Of a stretch of 24,882 nucleotides of DNA, positions 15,843 through 23,329 are shown in pieces; the stretch's first letter is position 1; every line of letters begins with the position of its first letter. The notes under the pieces were generated by a model that was given only the letters and a program-made list of their open reading frames with translations, did no database searches and was not told the DNA's origin. This stretch comes from JBHPGW01 sp042569785 (GTDB lineage Bacteria > Planctomycetota > Phycisphaerae > Sedimentisphaerales > Anaerobacaceae), in NCBI GenBank assembly GCA_042569785.1, contig JBHPGW010000038.1:1-24882 (forward strand). The letters run 5' to 3'. Made by a program: the position numbers and the translations under genes.

Positions 15843-16877
15843 TTACTCCGGCTTCATTAAAACTTTAAGACCTTCTTCGTTTCTCATAAGCTCAAGACCA
15901 TCCATAAATTTCTCTAATGGCAGCCTGTGTGTTATGATATTTTTACTTATAAGCCCCTTATCCAGCAGCTTGACCGCAAGTTCGACGTGATAAGGCGTAC
16001 TATCCGAAGCGCCGCTTATGAACAGCTCGCGATAATGGATCAGCCGAGCGTCGATTTTTAGTTCGGACCCGCCCTTAGGCAGTGACGCGAACAGGTTTAT
16101 CATCCCGCCTTTGCGAGCCATACTAAGTGCCTGCTCCTGCGCCGGTGCCGCCGGTGCTGTAACCATAACAACATCGGCACCTATACCAGCCGTCAATTTC
16201 ATCACTTCTTCAGCCGCGTCCGTTTTTGAAGCGTCAATTATCTCGTCAATTCCCAGTTGCTCTGCCAGCTTCAATCTGTTGGCCGAACGCTCGGTAACAA
16301 TTACTCTCGTTGCTCCATTTGCCTTGGCAACCTGTGTGTGGATCGCACCGAGCGGACCGCACCCGACGACTACAACAGTGTCACCGGTTTTTACCCCTGC
16401 CAATATCTGAGCATTCACCGCGCAGCTTACAGGCTCTGCCAATGCTGCCATCTCGCCAAGTGACTGCGGTACCTTGACCGCGTTACCGCCTGTAACACCG
16501 GCAGGTGGAACAGCTATATATTCAGAGAATGCTCCCGGATAATCGTAACTTACAGGTTTAAGATTTTCGCAGCGATTGGTAAAGCCGGCCCGGCAAACCG
16601 CGCAGCTTCCGCAGGAAATACTCGTCGCCATCGTAATACGTTCGCCAACTTCATAGCCTGCCGCGTCTTTGCCGACCTCAACAATTTCGCCGACAAATTC
16701 ATGCCCGATCACCTGCGGAGGCTTTATCCGAGGATTGCCTTTAAGGTACATCTTTATATCCGTTCCGCAGATCGCGCAACCTTCGACCTTAACCAGCAAA
16801 CCGCCCGCTTCTAATTCTGGCTCCGGCGCATCTTCAACACGAATATCACCTTTGTCATAAAATCTAACTGCTTTCAT
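15843..16877 (-). CDS. Zinc-dependent medium-chain alcohol dehydrogenase (sorbitol/threonine dehydrogenase-like)
   Basis: A 344-residue MDR enzyme. Catalytic zinc ligands are C37, H59 and probably E148 ('AEPVSC'), with the GHE motif at 58-60. The structural zinc is held by C89, C92, C95 and C103. The Rossmann loop is GCGPLG (172-177), and the residues after beta-2 ('VTERSANRL') carry Glu, which favours NAD. The polyol dehydrogenase (sorbitol, galactitol, L-iditol) and threonine dehydrogenase branch fits best. It lies 17 nt after the class IV aminotransferase and is tightly coupled to the SDR downstream. It is likely to oxidise a secondary alcohol of the imported compound; exact substrate unknown. 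Confidence 0.9.
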   Translation of the reverse strand: MKAVRFYDKGDIRVEDAPEPELEAGGLLVKVEGCAICGTDIKMYLKGNPRIKPPQVIGHEFVGEIVEVGKDAAGYEVGERITMATSISCGSCAVCRAGFTNRCENLKPVSYDYPGAFSEYIAVPPAGVTGGNAVKVPQSLGEMAALAEPVSCAVNAQILAGVKTGDTVVVVGCGPLGAIHTQVAKANGATRVIVTERSANRLKLAEQLGIDEIIDASKTDAAEEVMKLTAGIGADVVMVTAPAAPAQEQALSMARKGGMINLFASLPKGGSELKIDARLIHYRELFISGASDSTPYHVELAVKLLDKGLISKNIITHRLPLEKFMDGLELMRNEEGLKVLMKPE

Positions 16878-16894
16878 TGCTTAACTCCTGTCAA

Positions 16895-17878
16895 TTATTT
16901 TTTGCTTCCAAAACGATACGTTGTTGTTCCGTTGTAACCGTCAGAGCCCATCTCTTTTAGATACTCTTTTGCCTGGGCGATAAAATCAAGGCCCACAAGT
17001 TCGTTCCACGCATTGATCAGCTTTTTAGTAACAGGCCCCGTTTTGCCATCCCCAAGTTGACGGCCCTGCACCTTCACACAGGGCATTAAAGTAAAAGCCG
17101 TCGAAGTGAAAAACGCTTCATCCGCGTTTATGGCATCATAAGTATTGAGATTGCACTCGATGACCTCAATCCCCATTTCTCTGGCCAGTTTCATCGTATA
17201 TTTACGCCTTATTCCTCGAAGTATATTTCTCGGCTCAGGCGTGAAAAGCTTTCCATCTTTGACCAGGAAGAAATTCGAGCCTGTCCCCTCTGCGATAAAG
17301 CCGTCAGGATCGAGCAAAAGCGCCCACGCTGTTGGATCATCAACAAGAGAAACATCCAGATTCGCCATAAGATAATGTATTCTGCTTCGGTTCTTGATCT
17401 TTGGATCAAGCAGGTCAGCTGGTATCATTCTTTGCGATGGAAAAACCGCATGAACGCCGCTGTCATACAAAGGTGCAAGCGCTGAAACGGTCCACTTGAC
17501 CGGAAAGTCACTGATAATCACATTCGGAACCGCTTCAGTGCCGAAAACCTTGGCATACATCGAAAGCGGGCCTCTGGTCACATCGATCATTATCCTGTGC
17601 TCGTCAGTATCCTTAAACGCGGGCTTATTTACTTCGATCGTCTTGTAAACAGCCTCTTCCATTTCCTCAGGCGTCATCTCCAACGGCACCTTGAGCATCT
17701 TTACTCCCGCGTATATCCTGTCGATATGTTCGCGCAGTAAGAATTGCTTTTGATTAAACGACCTTGTCATATCGAAGATCATATCGCCGAACATAAGCGC
17801 AGAATCAAAAATCGAGACCTTCGCCTCCTTTTCAGGCACAAACTCGCCATTGAAATAGACCTTTCTTTGTGTACTCAT
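16895..17878 (-). CDS. Class IV PLP aminotransferase (branched-chain / D-amino acid transaminase-like)
   Basis: A 327-residue fold-type IV PLP enzyme of the IlvE/Dat/PabC family. The N-terminal 'VYFNGEFVPEKEAKVSIFD' is typical. The PLP lysine is K160 or K162 in 'DPKIKNRSRIHY', and E197 in 'AEGTGSNFF' is the glutamate facing the pyridine nitrogen. The start at ATG 17878 is used instead of 17935 because the family N-terminus begins here, a G-rich site (AAAGGG, GGA) precedes it, and the longer form would overlap the upstream SDR. It would move an amino group between a 2-oxo acid and an amino acid; as the second aminotransferase of the series it might regenerate the donor for the DegT-type enzyme or process an amino acid released by the pathway. 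True IlvE function cannot be excluded. Confidence 0.85.
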   Translation of the reverse strand: MSTQRKVYFNGEFVPEKEAKVSIFDSALMFGDMIFDMTRSFNQKQFLLREHIDRIYAGVKMLKVPLEMTPEEMEEAVYKTIEVNKPAFKDTDEHRIMIDVTRGPLSMYAKVFGTEAVPNVIISDFPVKWTVSALAPLYDSGVHAVFPSQRMIPADLLDPKIKNRSRIHYLMANLDVSLVDDPTAWALLLDPDGFIAEGTGSNFFLVKDGKLFTPEPRNILRGIRRKYTMKLAREMGIEVIECNLNTYDAINADEAFFTSTAFTLMPCVKVQGRQLGDGKTGPVTKKLINAWNELVGLDFIAQAKEYLKEMGSDGYNGTTTYRFGSKK

Positions 17879-17898
17879 TTTTCCAGCCCTTTCTTTTA

Positions 17899-18666
17899 TT
17901 AATCCATTCTCAATCCGCCGTTGATGGCGATGCATTCACCGTTTATATAACTTGCAGAATCCGACGCCAGGAAGATCACTACCCCCGCGATATCTTCCGG
18001 CTCACTTAGCCTACCGACAGGTGTCAGCCCCTTGAGACTCTCAAGGCTCTCCTTAGTCGAAAATTTCTCATGGATCTGAGTCAGCACAACACCCGGTGCG
18101 AATGCGTTTGAAGTAATTCCGTGAGGCCCAACTTCCTTAGCCAGTCCCTTTGTAAGATTGCTCAGTCCGCCCTTAGCGCTGGCATAACTTGACCCACCAG
18201 GACCGCCGCCGGAATTCGCCGAGATCGACGAGGTATTGATGATCCTGCCCCAGCCTTTTTTCTTCATCGCTGGTATCGCGTATTTACTGCAGATCATCGC
18301 GCTTGTAAGGTTAAGAGCAACCGCCTTATCCCAGACGTCCATCGGCATATCTTCAACAGTATGAAGAGCGATTTGCGTACCGGCATTGTTGACCAGTATA
18401 TCGCATGTCCCGCCGCACTTTTCTTCTGTCTCTTTGAACATTTGCTCAACCGCTTCACAGTCGGTAACATCGACCTTAATTGCCACTGCCGATTCGCCAA
18501 TACTATCAGCCGTTTTCTGTGCCTCTGCAATATCAATATCCGCTATCACAACCCTGGCACCATTATCAGCAAAAGCCTCAGCGATCGCCTTGCCAATTCC
18601 CCTCGCAGCACCTGTAACCACTGCGACCTTACCGCTTAGATCAACCTTAATAAATCTTCCATCCAT
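17899..18666 (-). CDS. Short-chain dehydrogenase/reductase (FabG/gluconate dehydrogenase-like)
   Basis: A 255-residue classical SDR with TGAARGIG (18-25), NNAG (93-96), a catalytic Ser in 'NTSSIS' (S147), Y161 and K165, and D43 suggesting NAD(H). A glycine-rich stretch 'SGGGPGGSS' precedes the catalytic Tyr. ATG 18666 is chosen because a perfect AGGAGG (18674-18679) lies 8 nt upstream; the longer frame from 18708 would read through that site and the hairpin. It is the first dehydrogenase after the 74-nt gap behind the VOC gene and is followed 20 nt later by the class IV aminotransferase. Probably a sugar or sugar-acid dehydrogenase; FabG-type fatty acid work is unlikely in this context. Confidence 0.88.
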   Translation of the reverse strand: MDGRFIKVDLSGKVAVVTGAARGIGKAIAEAFADNGARVVIADIDIAEAQKTADSIGESAVAIKVDVTDCEAVEQMFKETEEKCGGTCDILVNNAGTQIALHTVEDMPMDVWDKAVALNLTSAMICSKYAIPAMKKKGWGRIINTSSISANSGGGPGGSSYASAKGGLSNLTKGLAKEVGPHGITSNAFAPGVVLTQIHEKFSTKESLESLKGLTPVGRLSEPEDIAGVVIFLASDSASYINGECIAINGGLRMD

Positions 18667-18687
18667 AATAAAACCTCCTAAAATAGT

Positions 18688-18700
18688 GCCGCGAAGCGGC
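18688..18700. repeat. Small GC hairpin GCCGC-GAA-GCGGC in intercistronic gap
   Basis: A 5-bp GC stem with a 3-nt loop lies just ahead of the strong AGGAGG of the SDR gene and within the 74-nt gap after the VOC gene, in an otherwise AT-rich stretch. It has no T-run on the transcribed strand. It may mark an mRNA processing point; no function can be shown. Confidence 0.4.
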
Positions 18701-18740
18701 CTCAACAATTTTACACTTTACCTTTTAACTTTTATTTTTT

Positions 18741-19175
18741 TTAAAGCATTTGAACGATTTCAAGAAACGTACCATCCGGGTCCTGACAGAAAAACAGCTT
18801 CGCCTTACCGTCAGGTGACACTATCGGGGCGTTATTACACTTAACCCCTTTAGCCGACCATTCTTCGTATGTCTTATCAACATCTTCCACAGTAAAAGCA
18901 ACGTGAGCCGGCCCTATCTCATACAGCTTATTATCAGCGTGCCTTTTCATAGGATGCGCCCGATATTGCAATAGCTCGATCATCCCGCCGTCTTCAGCAA
19001 CCATCTTAACCATTCGCAGATCGATCCCTTTATCCGCACTGATGGTATCGATAAATTCCCCCTTTTCGACAAAATCGATTACAGTCTCCAAACCCAAAAG
19101 GCCGCCATAAAACTCCACCGATCTTTCCATATCCGTTACCACAATACCACTATGGCGAATATTCTTCATTACCAT
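18741..19175 (-). CDS. VOC (glyoxalase/methylmalonyl-CoA epimerase-like) metalloprotein
   Basis: A 144-residue single-unit vicinal-oxygen-chelate protein. The two beta-alpha-beta-beta-beta modules supply the usual metal ligands: H8 ('IRHSGIVV'), E67 ('MIELLQY'), H91 ('AHVAFTV') and E139 ('TFLEIVQ'). The pattern matches lactoylglutathione lyase, methylmalonyl-CoA epimerase and fosfomycin-resistance relatives. In this pathway it could epimerise or isomerise a 2-oxo or 2-hydroxy intermediate, or remove a methylglyoxal-like by-product. GGAG lies 6 nt before the ATG at 19175. It follows the type C URO-D gene by 20 nt. Confidence 0.85.
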   Translation of the reverse strand: MVMKNIRHSGIVVTDMERSVEFYGGLLGLETVIDFVEKGEFIDTISADKGIDLRMVKMVAEDGGMIELLQYRAHPMKRHADNKLYEIGPAHVAFTVEDVDKTYEEWSAKGVKCNNAPIVSPDGKAKLFFCQDPDGTFLEIVQML

Positions 19176-19195
19176 TTCGATCTCCTAAAAAAAAA

Positions 19196-20305
19196 TTACG
19201 AACCTGCGTTCTTATACTTTGTCATTATTTCTTTTGCCTGTTCTACCGTTTCAGCCTGACAGCTCAAAACCGCGCCGGTCGGGTACTTGGCCGCCGCCTC
19301 ACCTGAGATAAGCTGCTCCGGCGTAACAGTTATATTCATTATTGGTATTTTGCGACTTGCGCATTTGGCATAGATTGCGTCTATATCCATCATATAAGTC
19401 TGCCCAAAATCCAGGCCTAAAAGGCCCTTGGTTTCAAGCAGGACATCGATCTGATGCGAACCATCCCCGCAAAAATGTATCGAGCCGCCGCCAAGTTCAG
19501 TCAAAACGTATTCATCGTGCTTCTGGACCAAATCCTTATAAACCTGCGGCGAAACATTAATGATCGAATCGTTACGGATCAGTATTTCACCAGGTATCAT
19601 ATACCCATGCTGACAGGTAAGCTCCGGGCTCGATCGGTCTACCGATACCGGCTTGAGATGTTTGTAATATGCTACTGTAGTTTTCGCCACCAGGCTAAGC
19701 AGGTTCCCGATAAGTTCCGGCTCATCATATAAATGCAGAAATATACCACTTCCGCACAGCAGTTCAGCCACATCGAAAGGCCCCTGCGGATCGGGCTTTG
19801 CGATCTGGATCGCCTGCTTGCATTTCGGATAGTCATTGAGCTTTTCGTTGTAGAACTGCATAAATTCATAGACCCTGCCGGCCAGTCCGGCATTGATCTC
19901 AGGCACACCTTTATCAACGATCTCTCTTATTTTATCAAGGTCCCTGAACGGTTCGACCCAGGGCCACATATCCGTCCGGATCTTCCAGTTGCCGCCTAAC
20001 ATACTCGATACTACCACCGTCCCATGATCACTGCGAAGTGCCTTGGCGCCGTCATCGCACGTTTCCATACAAAACTTCACACGCACCAGCAACTCGTTGT
20101 ACATCATCTTAGCAGGGTCCTCAAAAGCCTCCTGATAAGATATAGGCCCCAAAGCCATAGCGTACTGCTGACACTCTATCGTCAAAGGCGGACGGTCAAC
20201 TGCCTCGTAATTCAAAGCCCTGGCGTACCGCTGATCGATCTCTAAACATTGCTCAAAATCAATATTTTCCTCGATATCTTCCAGCAATCTATCTAACTGT
20301 TCCAT
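19196..20305 (-). CDS. URO-D-superfamily protein, type C (HFC ... C motif)
   Basis: A 369-residue URO-D/MtaA-fold protein. This one keeps the whole candidate zinc set of the corrinoid-methyltransferase branch: H277-F-C279-G-D-G and, 70 residues later, C349 in 'GAVLSCQAET'. It has a longer N-terminus (about 35 residues before 'ALNYEAVDRPPLTIE') with no HemE arginine signature. Blocks include 'DHGTVVVSSMLGG' (93-105) and 'GPFDVAELLCGSG' (175-187). It is the first gene after the regulator (14 nt), so it may carry out an early or key step. A Zn-dependent methyl transfer to a thiol is the family precedent, but no corrinoid protein gene is nearby, so the reaction remains open. Confidence 0.85.
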   Translation of the reverse strand: MEQLDRLLEDIEENIDFEQCLEIDQRYARALNYEAVDRPPLTIECQQYAMALGPISYQEAFEDPAKMMYNELLVRVKFCMETCDDGAKALRSDHGTVVVSSMLGGNWKIRTDMWPWVEPFRDLDKIREIVDKGVPEINAGLAGRVYEFMQFYNEKLNDYPKCKQAIQIAKPDPQGPFDVAELLCGSGIFLHLYDEPELIGNLLSLVAKTTVAYYKHLKPVSVDRSSPELTCQHGYMIPGEILIRNDSIINVSPQVYKDLVQKHDEYVLTELGGGSIHFCGDGSHQIDVLLETKGLLGLDFGQTYMMDIDAIYAKCASRKIPIMNITVTPEQLISGEAAAKYPTGAVLSCQAETVEQAKEIMTKYKNAGS

Positions 20306-20319
20306 TCAACCGTTCTCCA

Positions 20320-20979
20320 TTACTTGATCTGCGCCATAATATGTTCATAGACCAGTTTCCTGGCCATCTCAGCATTTCCTTTTTCAATGCTATGGTAAAT
20401 TGCCTGGTGCAAAGCATTGCTTTTCTCAAATTCATTGTCGGTGGCATAAAGATTTGCTTTGCTCTTATGATTAAACTGCTCGACGATCAACTGCCCAAAT
20501 ATCTCGATCACCGGATTGTGTGCCGCGGTAAGGATCGCCAGGTGAAACTGCTCGTCGGCGTCATCGAGTTCCTTACTTGCTTTATTAGAAGACAGCATCT
20601 TTTCAACAGTCACAAGCATCTTAAGTAAATCTTCAGCCGTCCGTGACTTGGCAGCTTCTTCAGCGATACCACTTTCGATAGCCGCTCGTGCTCGAACCAT
20701 ATCTTCAAAGGTATAACCCTTTTCTTCGAGTTGCCAGGCGATCGGTTCACTAAGCACCTTCACCGAAGGGCTCTTGACGATAGTCCCTCCACGACGTCGA
20801 GTCTCGACCAATCCCTGCTGACTGAGAATGCTAAGTGCCTCGCGAAGTCTGCGCAAACCAACATTGAGCTTCTGACAAAGTTCGGGATGAGTTGGCAGAC
20901 GCTGACCGGGAAGAATATTCTCCTTCTGAATAAAATCCTGCAATTGCCGGGCTACAGAAACACCATTTGGATCGGCCAT
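20320..20979 (-). CDS. GntR-family transcriptional regulator, FadR/FCD type
   Basis: A 219-residue regulator. The N-terminal winged helix (about 5-70) contains 'PGQRLPTHPELCQKLNVGLRR', where GntR proteins usually have L-P-S-E-x-x-L, then 'LREALSILSQQGLVETRRRGGT'. The C-terminal FCD ligand domain (about 90-215) keeps all four metal/ligand residues: D142, H146, H191 and H213. FCD regulators bind sugar acids, 2-oxo acids or other carboxylates. CGGAGG lies 6 nt before the ATG. As first gene of the 20-kb minus-strand series with paired repeats over its promoter, it most likely represses itself and the catabolic genes until an acidic intermediate appears. Confidence 0.9.
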   Translation of the reverse strand: MADPNGVSVARQLQDFIQKENILPGQRLPTHPELCQKLNVGLRRLREALSILSQQGLVETRRRGGTIVKSPSVKVLSEPIAWQLEEKGYTFEDMVRARAAIESGIAEEAAKSRTAEDLLKMLVTVEKMLSSNKASKELDDADEQFHLAILTAAHNPVIEIFGQLIVEQFNHKSKANLYATDNEFEKSNALHQAIYHSIEKGNAEMARKLVYEHIMAQIK

Positions 20980-20991
20980 AGCTGCCTCCGG

Positions 20992-21024
20992 TTATCATGG
21001 CATCTAATCAATTATCATGTCATC
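20992..21024. promoter_or_regulatory. Two operator-like direct repeats TTATCATGKCATC, 20 bp apart
   Basis: TTATCATGGCATC (20992-21004) and TTATCATGTCATC (21012-21024) differ at one base and are spaced 20 bp start to start, two helical turns, so both face the same side of DNA. Each has an ATG-N-CAT dyad centre; in the second copy the symmetry extends outwards (TAT...ATA). The second copy overlaps the predicted -10 and start point, the first lies in the leader. This is what a repressor site for the adjacent GntR protein would look like; binding is inferred. Confidence 0.6.
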
Positions 21025-21050
21025 ATATCTCGCGGCAAAAATAAATGCAA
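21022..21050 (-). promoter_or_regulatory. Predicted sigma70-type promoter of the catabolic operon
   Basis: Reading the minus strand: TTGCAT (21050-21045), 17-nt spacer, TATGAT (21027-21022). The -10 matches the consensus at 5 of 6 positions and the -35 is weaker. The start point would fall near 21015, about 35 nt before the GntR start codon. It lies in the 106-nt gap after the MgtC-family gene and overlaps the paired repeats. Confidence 0.55.
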
Positions 21051-21085
21051 GCCTTTTTTTAAAAATTTTCGCTTAACATTTATAG

Positions 21086-21556
21086 CTAAATTTCAGCTTC
21101 GGTTTCATCAGAACCTGTGTTGCGAACATCTTTTTTGCCGAAATGCTGGACTACCTTATCAAATTTACCAAGCAGCTTTAGAACAATTATGGCCATTATG
21201 GTAGTGATAAAGGCAAGTAGAAAGAACCCCGCCCCACAGGCCATACCTATACTGGAGACAAGCCAGATAGTCGCGGCAGTAGTTAGGCCATGTACCCCGC
21301 CTCTGTCGCGAATAATAGCGCCGGCACCGAGAAAACCGACACCTGTAACGATCTGAGCGGCTATTCGGGTAATTGAATCGTTGTCCGGGCCGCCCATTTG
21401 TTTTGAGATTATCGTAAACACAGCCGCCCCAAGGCATATCAGCACATTGGTCCGCAGACCGGCTGCCTTACCGCTGATCTCACGCTCAGTACCGATCGCA
21501 GCTCCAAAAATTACCGCCAATACTACACTGACTACATCGACCAGATTTAAATCCAT
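21086..21556 (-). CDS. MgtC/SapB-family membrane protein
   Basis: A 156-residue inner-membrane protein with about four to five helices. Family marks are 'IGTEREISGKAAGLRTNVLIC' character at 21-41 (with the conserved T-E-R and glycine-leucine-arginine-threonine pattern), 'GVGFLGAGAIIRD' (72-84) and 'VHGLTTAATIWLVSSIGMACG' character (88-108). MgtC-type proteins modulate Mg2+ homeostasis and ATP synthase in pathogens, but in free-living bacteria the role is unclear. The charged C-terminal tail (about 130-156) is short, without the ACT-like domain of Salmonella MgtC. AGGAG precedes the ATG at 21556. It lies upstream of the catabolic operon on the same strand and is probably a separate unit. Confidence 0.88.
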   Translation of the reverse strand: MDLNLVDVVSVVLAVIFGAAIGTEREISGKAAGLRTNVLICLGAAVFTIISKQMGGPDNDSITRIAAQIVTGVGFLGAGAIIRDRGGVHGLTTAATIWLVSSIGMACGAGFFLLAFITTIMAIIVLKLLGKFDKVVQHFGKKDVRNTGSDETEAEI

Positions 21557-21712
21557 TGCATTCTCCTTATACCTTGTTACAAATTCATTGTGAAATAGTT
21601 TTTATCATTAGTCGCTAATCATCCGCTCTTTGATCCGTTTACATTTCCCCTTTTTGAGTAGATCTTCACTCATAAATTCACTCATTTGCCATGCCCTCAA
21701 ACTCAACACATT

Positions 21713-23164
21713 TTAGACAACATAAGTCGAAGCCGCGGTCGTTCCGCCTCTGCCGGTCCAGTTCGTATGAAAGAATTCACCTCTTGGCTTATCAACTCTC
21801 TCGTAAGTATGGGCGCCGAAATAGTCACGCTGCCCCTGCAGCAGATTTGCCGGCAGCCTCTCAGATCGATATCCGTCATAAAACGCCAGCGCCGCCCCGA
21901 TAGCAGGCATCGCAATACCCATCTCGACTGCCGCGGTAACTACTCGCCGCCATGCCGATTGAGCCTTTACCACCGCGTCTTTAAAGAACGGGTCAAGCAG
22001 CAGGTTCTCGAGTCCCGCGTTATTATCGAACGCCTCTTTTATCTTACCGAGAAATACCGAACGAATGATACAGCCGCCGCGCCACATCAAAGCGATTCCA
22101 CCATTATTTAAGTTCCACCCATATTCCTTCGCCGCCGCACGCATCAACTGATAACCCTGTGCGTAGCTAATGATCTTCGATGCGTAAAGACTCTGTCTAA
22201 GATCGTTGATCATGGCTTTTTTGTCACCGGTAAATTCACCGCTCGGACCGGTAAGAACTTTAGACGCCTCAACTCGCTCATCCTTCAATGCCGAAAGACA
22301 TCTCGCGAAAACCGCTTCACCGATAAGCGTCAATGGCTGACCCAGATCAAGTGCCGCGATTGCCGTCCATTTACCCGTACCTTTCTGCCCAGCCGTATCG
22401 AGTATCAGATCGACAACTTCGTTTCCATCTTCGTCCTTATACCCGAGAATGTCACGTGTGATTTCGATCAGATACGAATCAAGTTCACCATCGTTCCATT
22501 CGGCAAACACATCGTGCATTTCGTTGTTGCTCATACCAAGCCCCTTGCTCATCATCTGATACGTCTCGCATATCATCTGCATATCGCCGTACTCGATACC
22601 GTTATGCACCATCTTAACGAAGTGTCCCGCACCGTTTTCGCCAACCCAGTCACAGCAGGGCTCACCGCTATCTGTCTGGGCGCATATTTTCTGGAAGATT
22701 TCCTTAACCGCAGGCCACGCTTTCGGCGAACCGCCTGGCATCATCGAGGGCCCCAGCAATGCGCCTTCTTCACCGCCCGATACGCCCGTACCGATATACA
22801 ATTTGCCCTGCTCTTCGACCTTCTTACACCTGCGAATAGTATCGGGAAAATGACTGTTACCGCCGTCGATAATAATGTCACCGTCATCGAGGTAAGGCAG
22901 TACTTTATCAATAAAAGCATCGACCGGTTCACCAGCTTTGATCAGCATCATAACCTTACGTGGCGACTTAAGATTAGCGCAAAGCTCTTCAATAGAATGA
23001 CACCCAATAATATTCTTACCCTTAGCTCTGCCTGCCATAAAATTATCAACCTTCGATACCGTACGATTAAAACAAGCAACGGCAAACCCTTTGCTTTCCA
23101 TATTAAGGATCAAATTCTCACCCATCACTGCCAGCCCGATCAAACCGATATCTGCTTTCGACAT
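21713..23164 (-). CDS. gnd: 6-phosphogluconate dehydrogenase, decarboxylating
   Basis: A 483-residue full-length enzyme of the oxidative pentose phosphate pathway: 6-phosphogluconate + NADP+ to ribulose 5-phosphate + CO2 + NADPH, cytosolic. The N-terminal Rossmann loop GLAVMG (10-15) is followed by N-R-T (33-35), typical for NADP. The signature 'GVSGGEEGALLGPSMMPGG' is at 127-145. Catalytic K184 and E191 lie in 'HFVKMVHNGIEYGDMQ', and 'LDTAGQKGTGKWT' and the C-terminal 'FFHTNWTGRGG' tail complete it. The length matches the long dimeric (GndA) type. An AGGGAA site lies directly before the ATG. 156 nt separate it from the MgtC gene. Probably housekeeping, although it could also serve the sugar-acid pathway downstream. 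Confidence 0.96.
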   Translation of the reverse strand: MSKADIGLIGLAVMGENLILNMESKGFAVACFNRTVSKVDNFMAGRAKGKNIIGCHSIEELCANLKSPRKVMMLIKAGEPVDAFIDKVLPYLDDGDIIIDGGNSHFPDTIRRCKKVEEQGKLYIGTGVSGGEEGALLGPSMMPGGSPKAWPAVKEIFQKICAQTDSGEPCCDWVGENGAGHFVKMVHNGIEYGDMQMICETYQMMSKGLGMSNNEMHDVFAEWNDGELDSYLIEITRDILGYKDEDGNEVVDLILDTAGQKGTGKWTAIAALDLGQPLTLIGEAVFARCLSALKDERVEASKVLTGPSGEFTGDKKAMINDLRQSLYASKIISYAQGYQLMRAAAKEYGWNLNNGGIALMWRGGCIIRSVFLGKIKEAFDNNAGLENLLLDPFFKDAVVKAQSAWRRVVTAAVEMGIAMPAIGAALAFYDGYRSERLPANLLQGQRDYFGAHTYERVDKPRGEFFHTNWTGRGGTTAASTYVV

Positions 23165-23189
23165 TTCCCTGAACCTCTCTATCTAAAAT

Positions 23190-23292
23190 TCGTGTTAATT
23201 CGTGAACATTCGCCCGCCGTGCCGCGCCCATCGCGGCAGGTGGTTAATATTTTTTTTATTCTTTTTTCTCTGCGTCATTTGCGTTCTCTGCG
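23190..23292. repeat. Short-period intergenic repeat with central GC hairpin
   Basis: Between gnd and the HAD gene, ATTCG recurs every 10 nt (CG at 23191, 23201, 23211), and downstream TGCG/TTGCG recurs every 9 nt (GCG at 23272, 23281, 23290). In between lies an inverted repeat TGCCGCG-N5-CGCGGCA (23220-23238) followed on the plus strand by a T-rich run. It may be a dispersed intergenic element or, for the plus strand, a terminator-like structure; all adjacent genes run on the minus strand. Confidence 0.45.
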
Positions 23293-23329
23293 GTAAAATT
23301 CTTTTATCTTTTCCTTTGTGCCTTTTATA

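Noticed and set aside
17879..17935. Longer start for the class IV aminotransferase
   Set aside because: Adds 19 basic residues unlike the family, overlaps the upstream SDR stop, and a better ribosome site precedes the ATG at 17878.
1513..20305. Calling the URO-D proteins HemE (haem synthesis)
   Set aside because: None has the N-terminal arginine signature of HemE, there are four in a catabolic operon, and no other haem gene is present.
22514..23296. 260-codon open frame on the plus strand
   Set aside because: It lies fully opposite the well-conserved gnd gene, has no recognisable domain and no ribosome site; open only because of gnd codon use.
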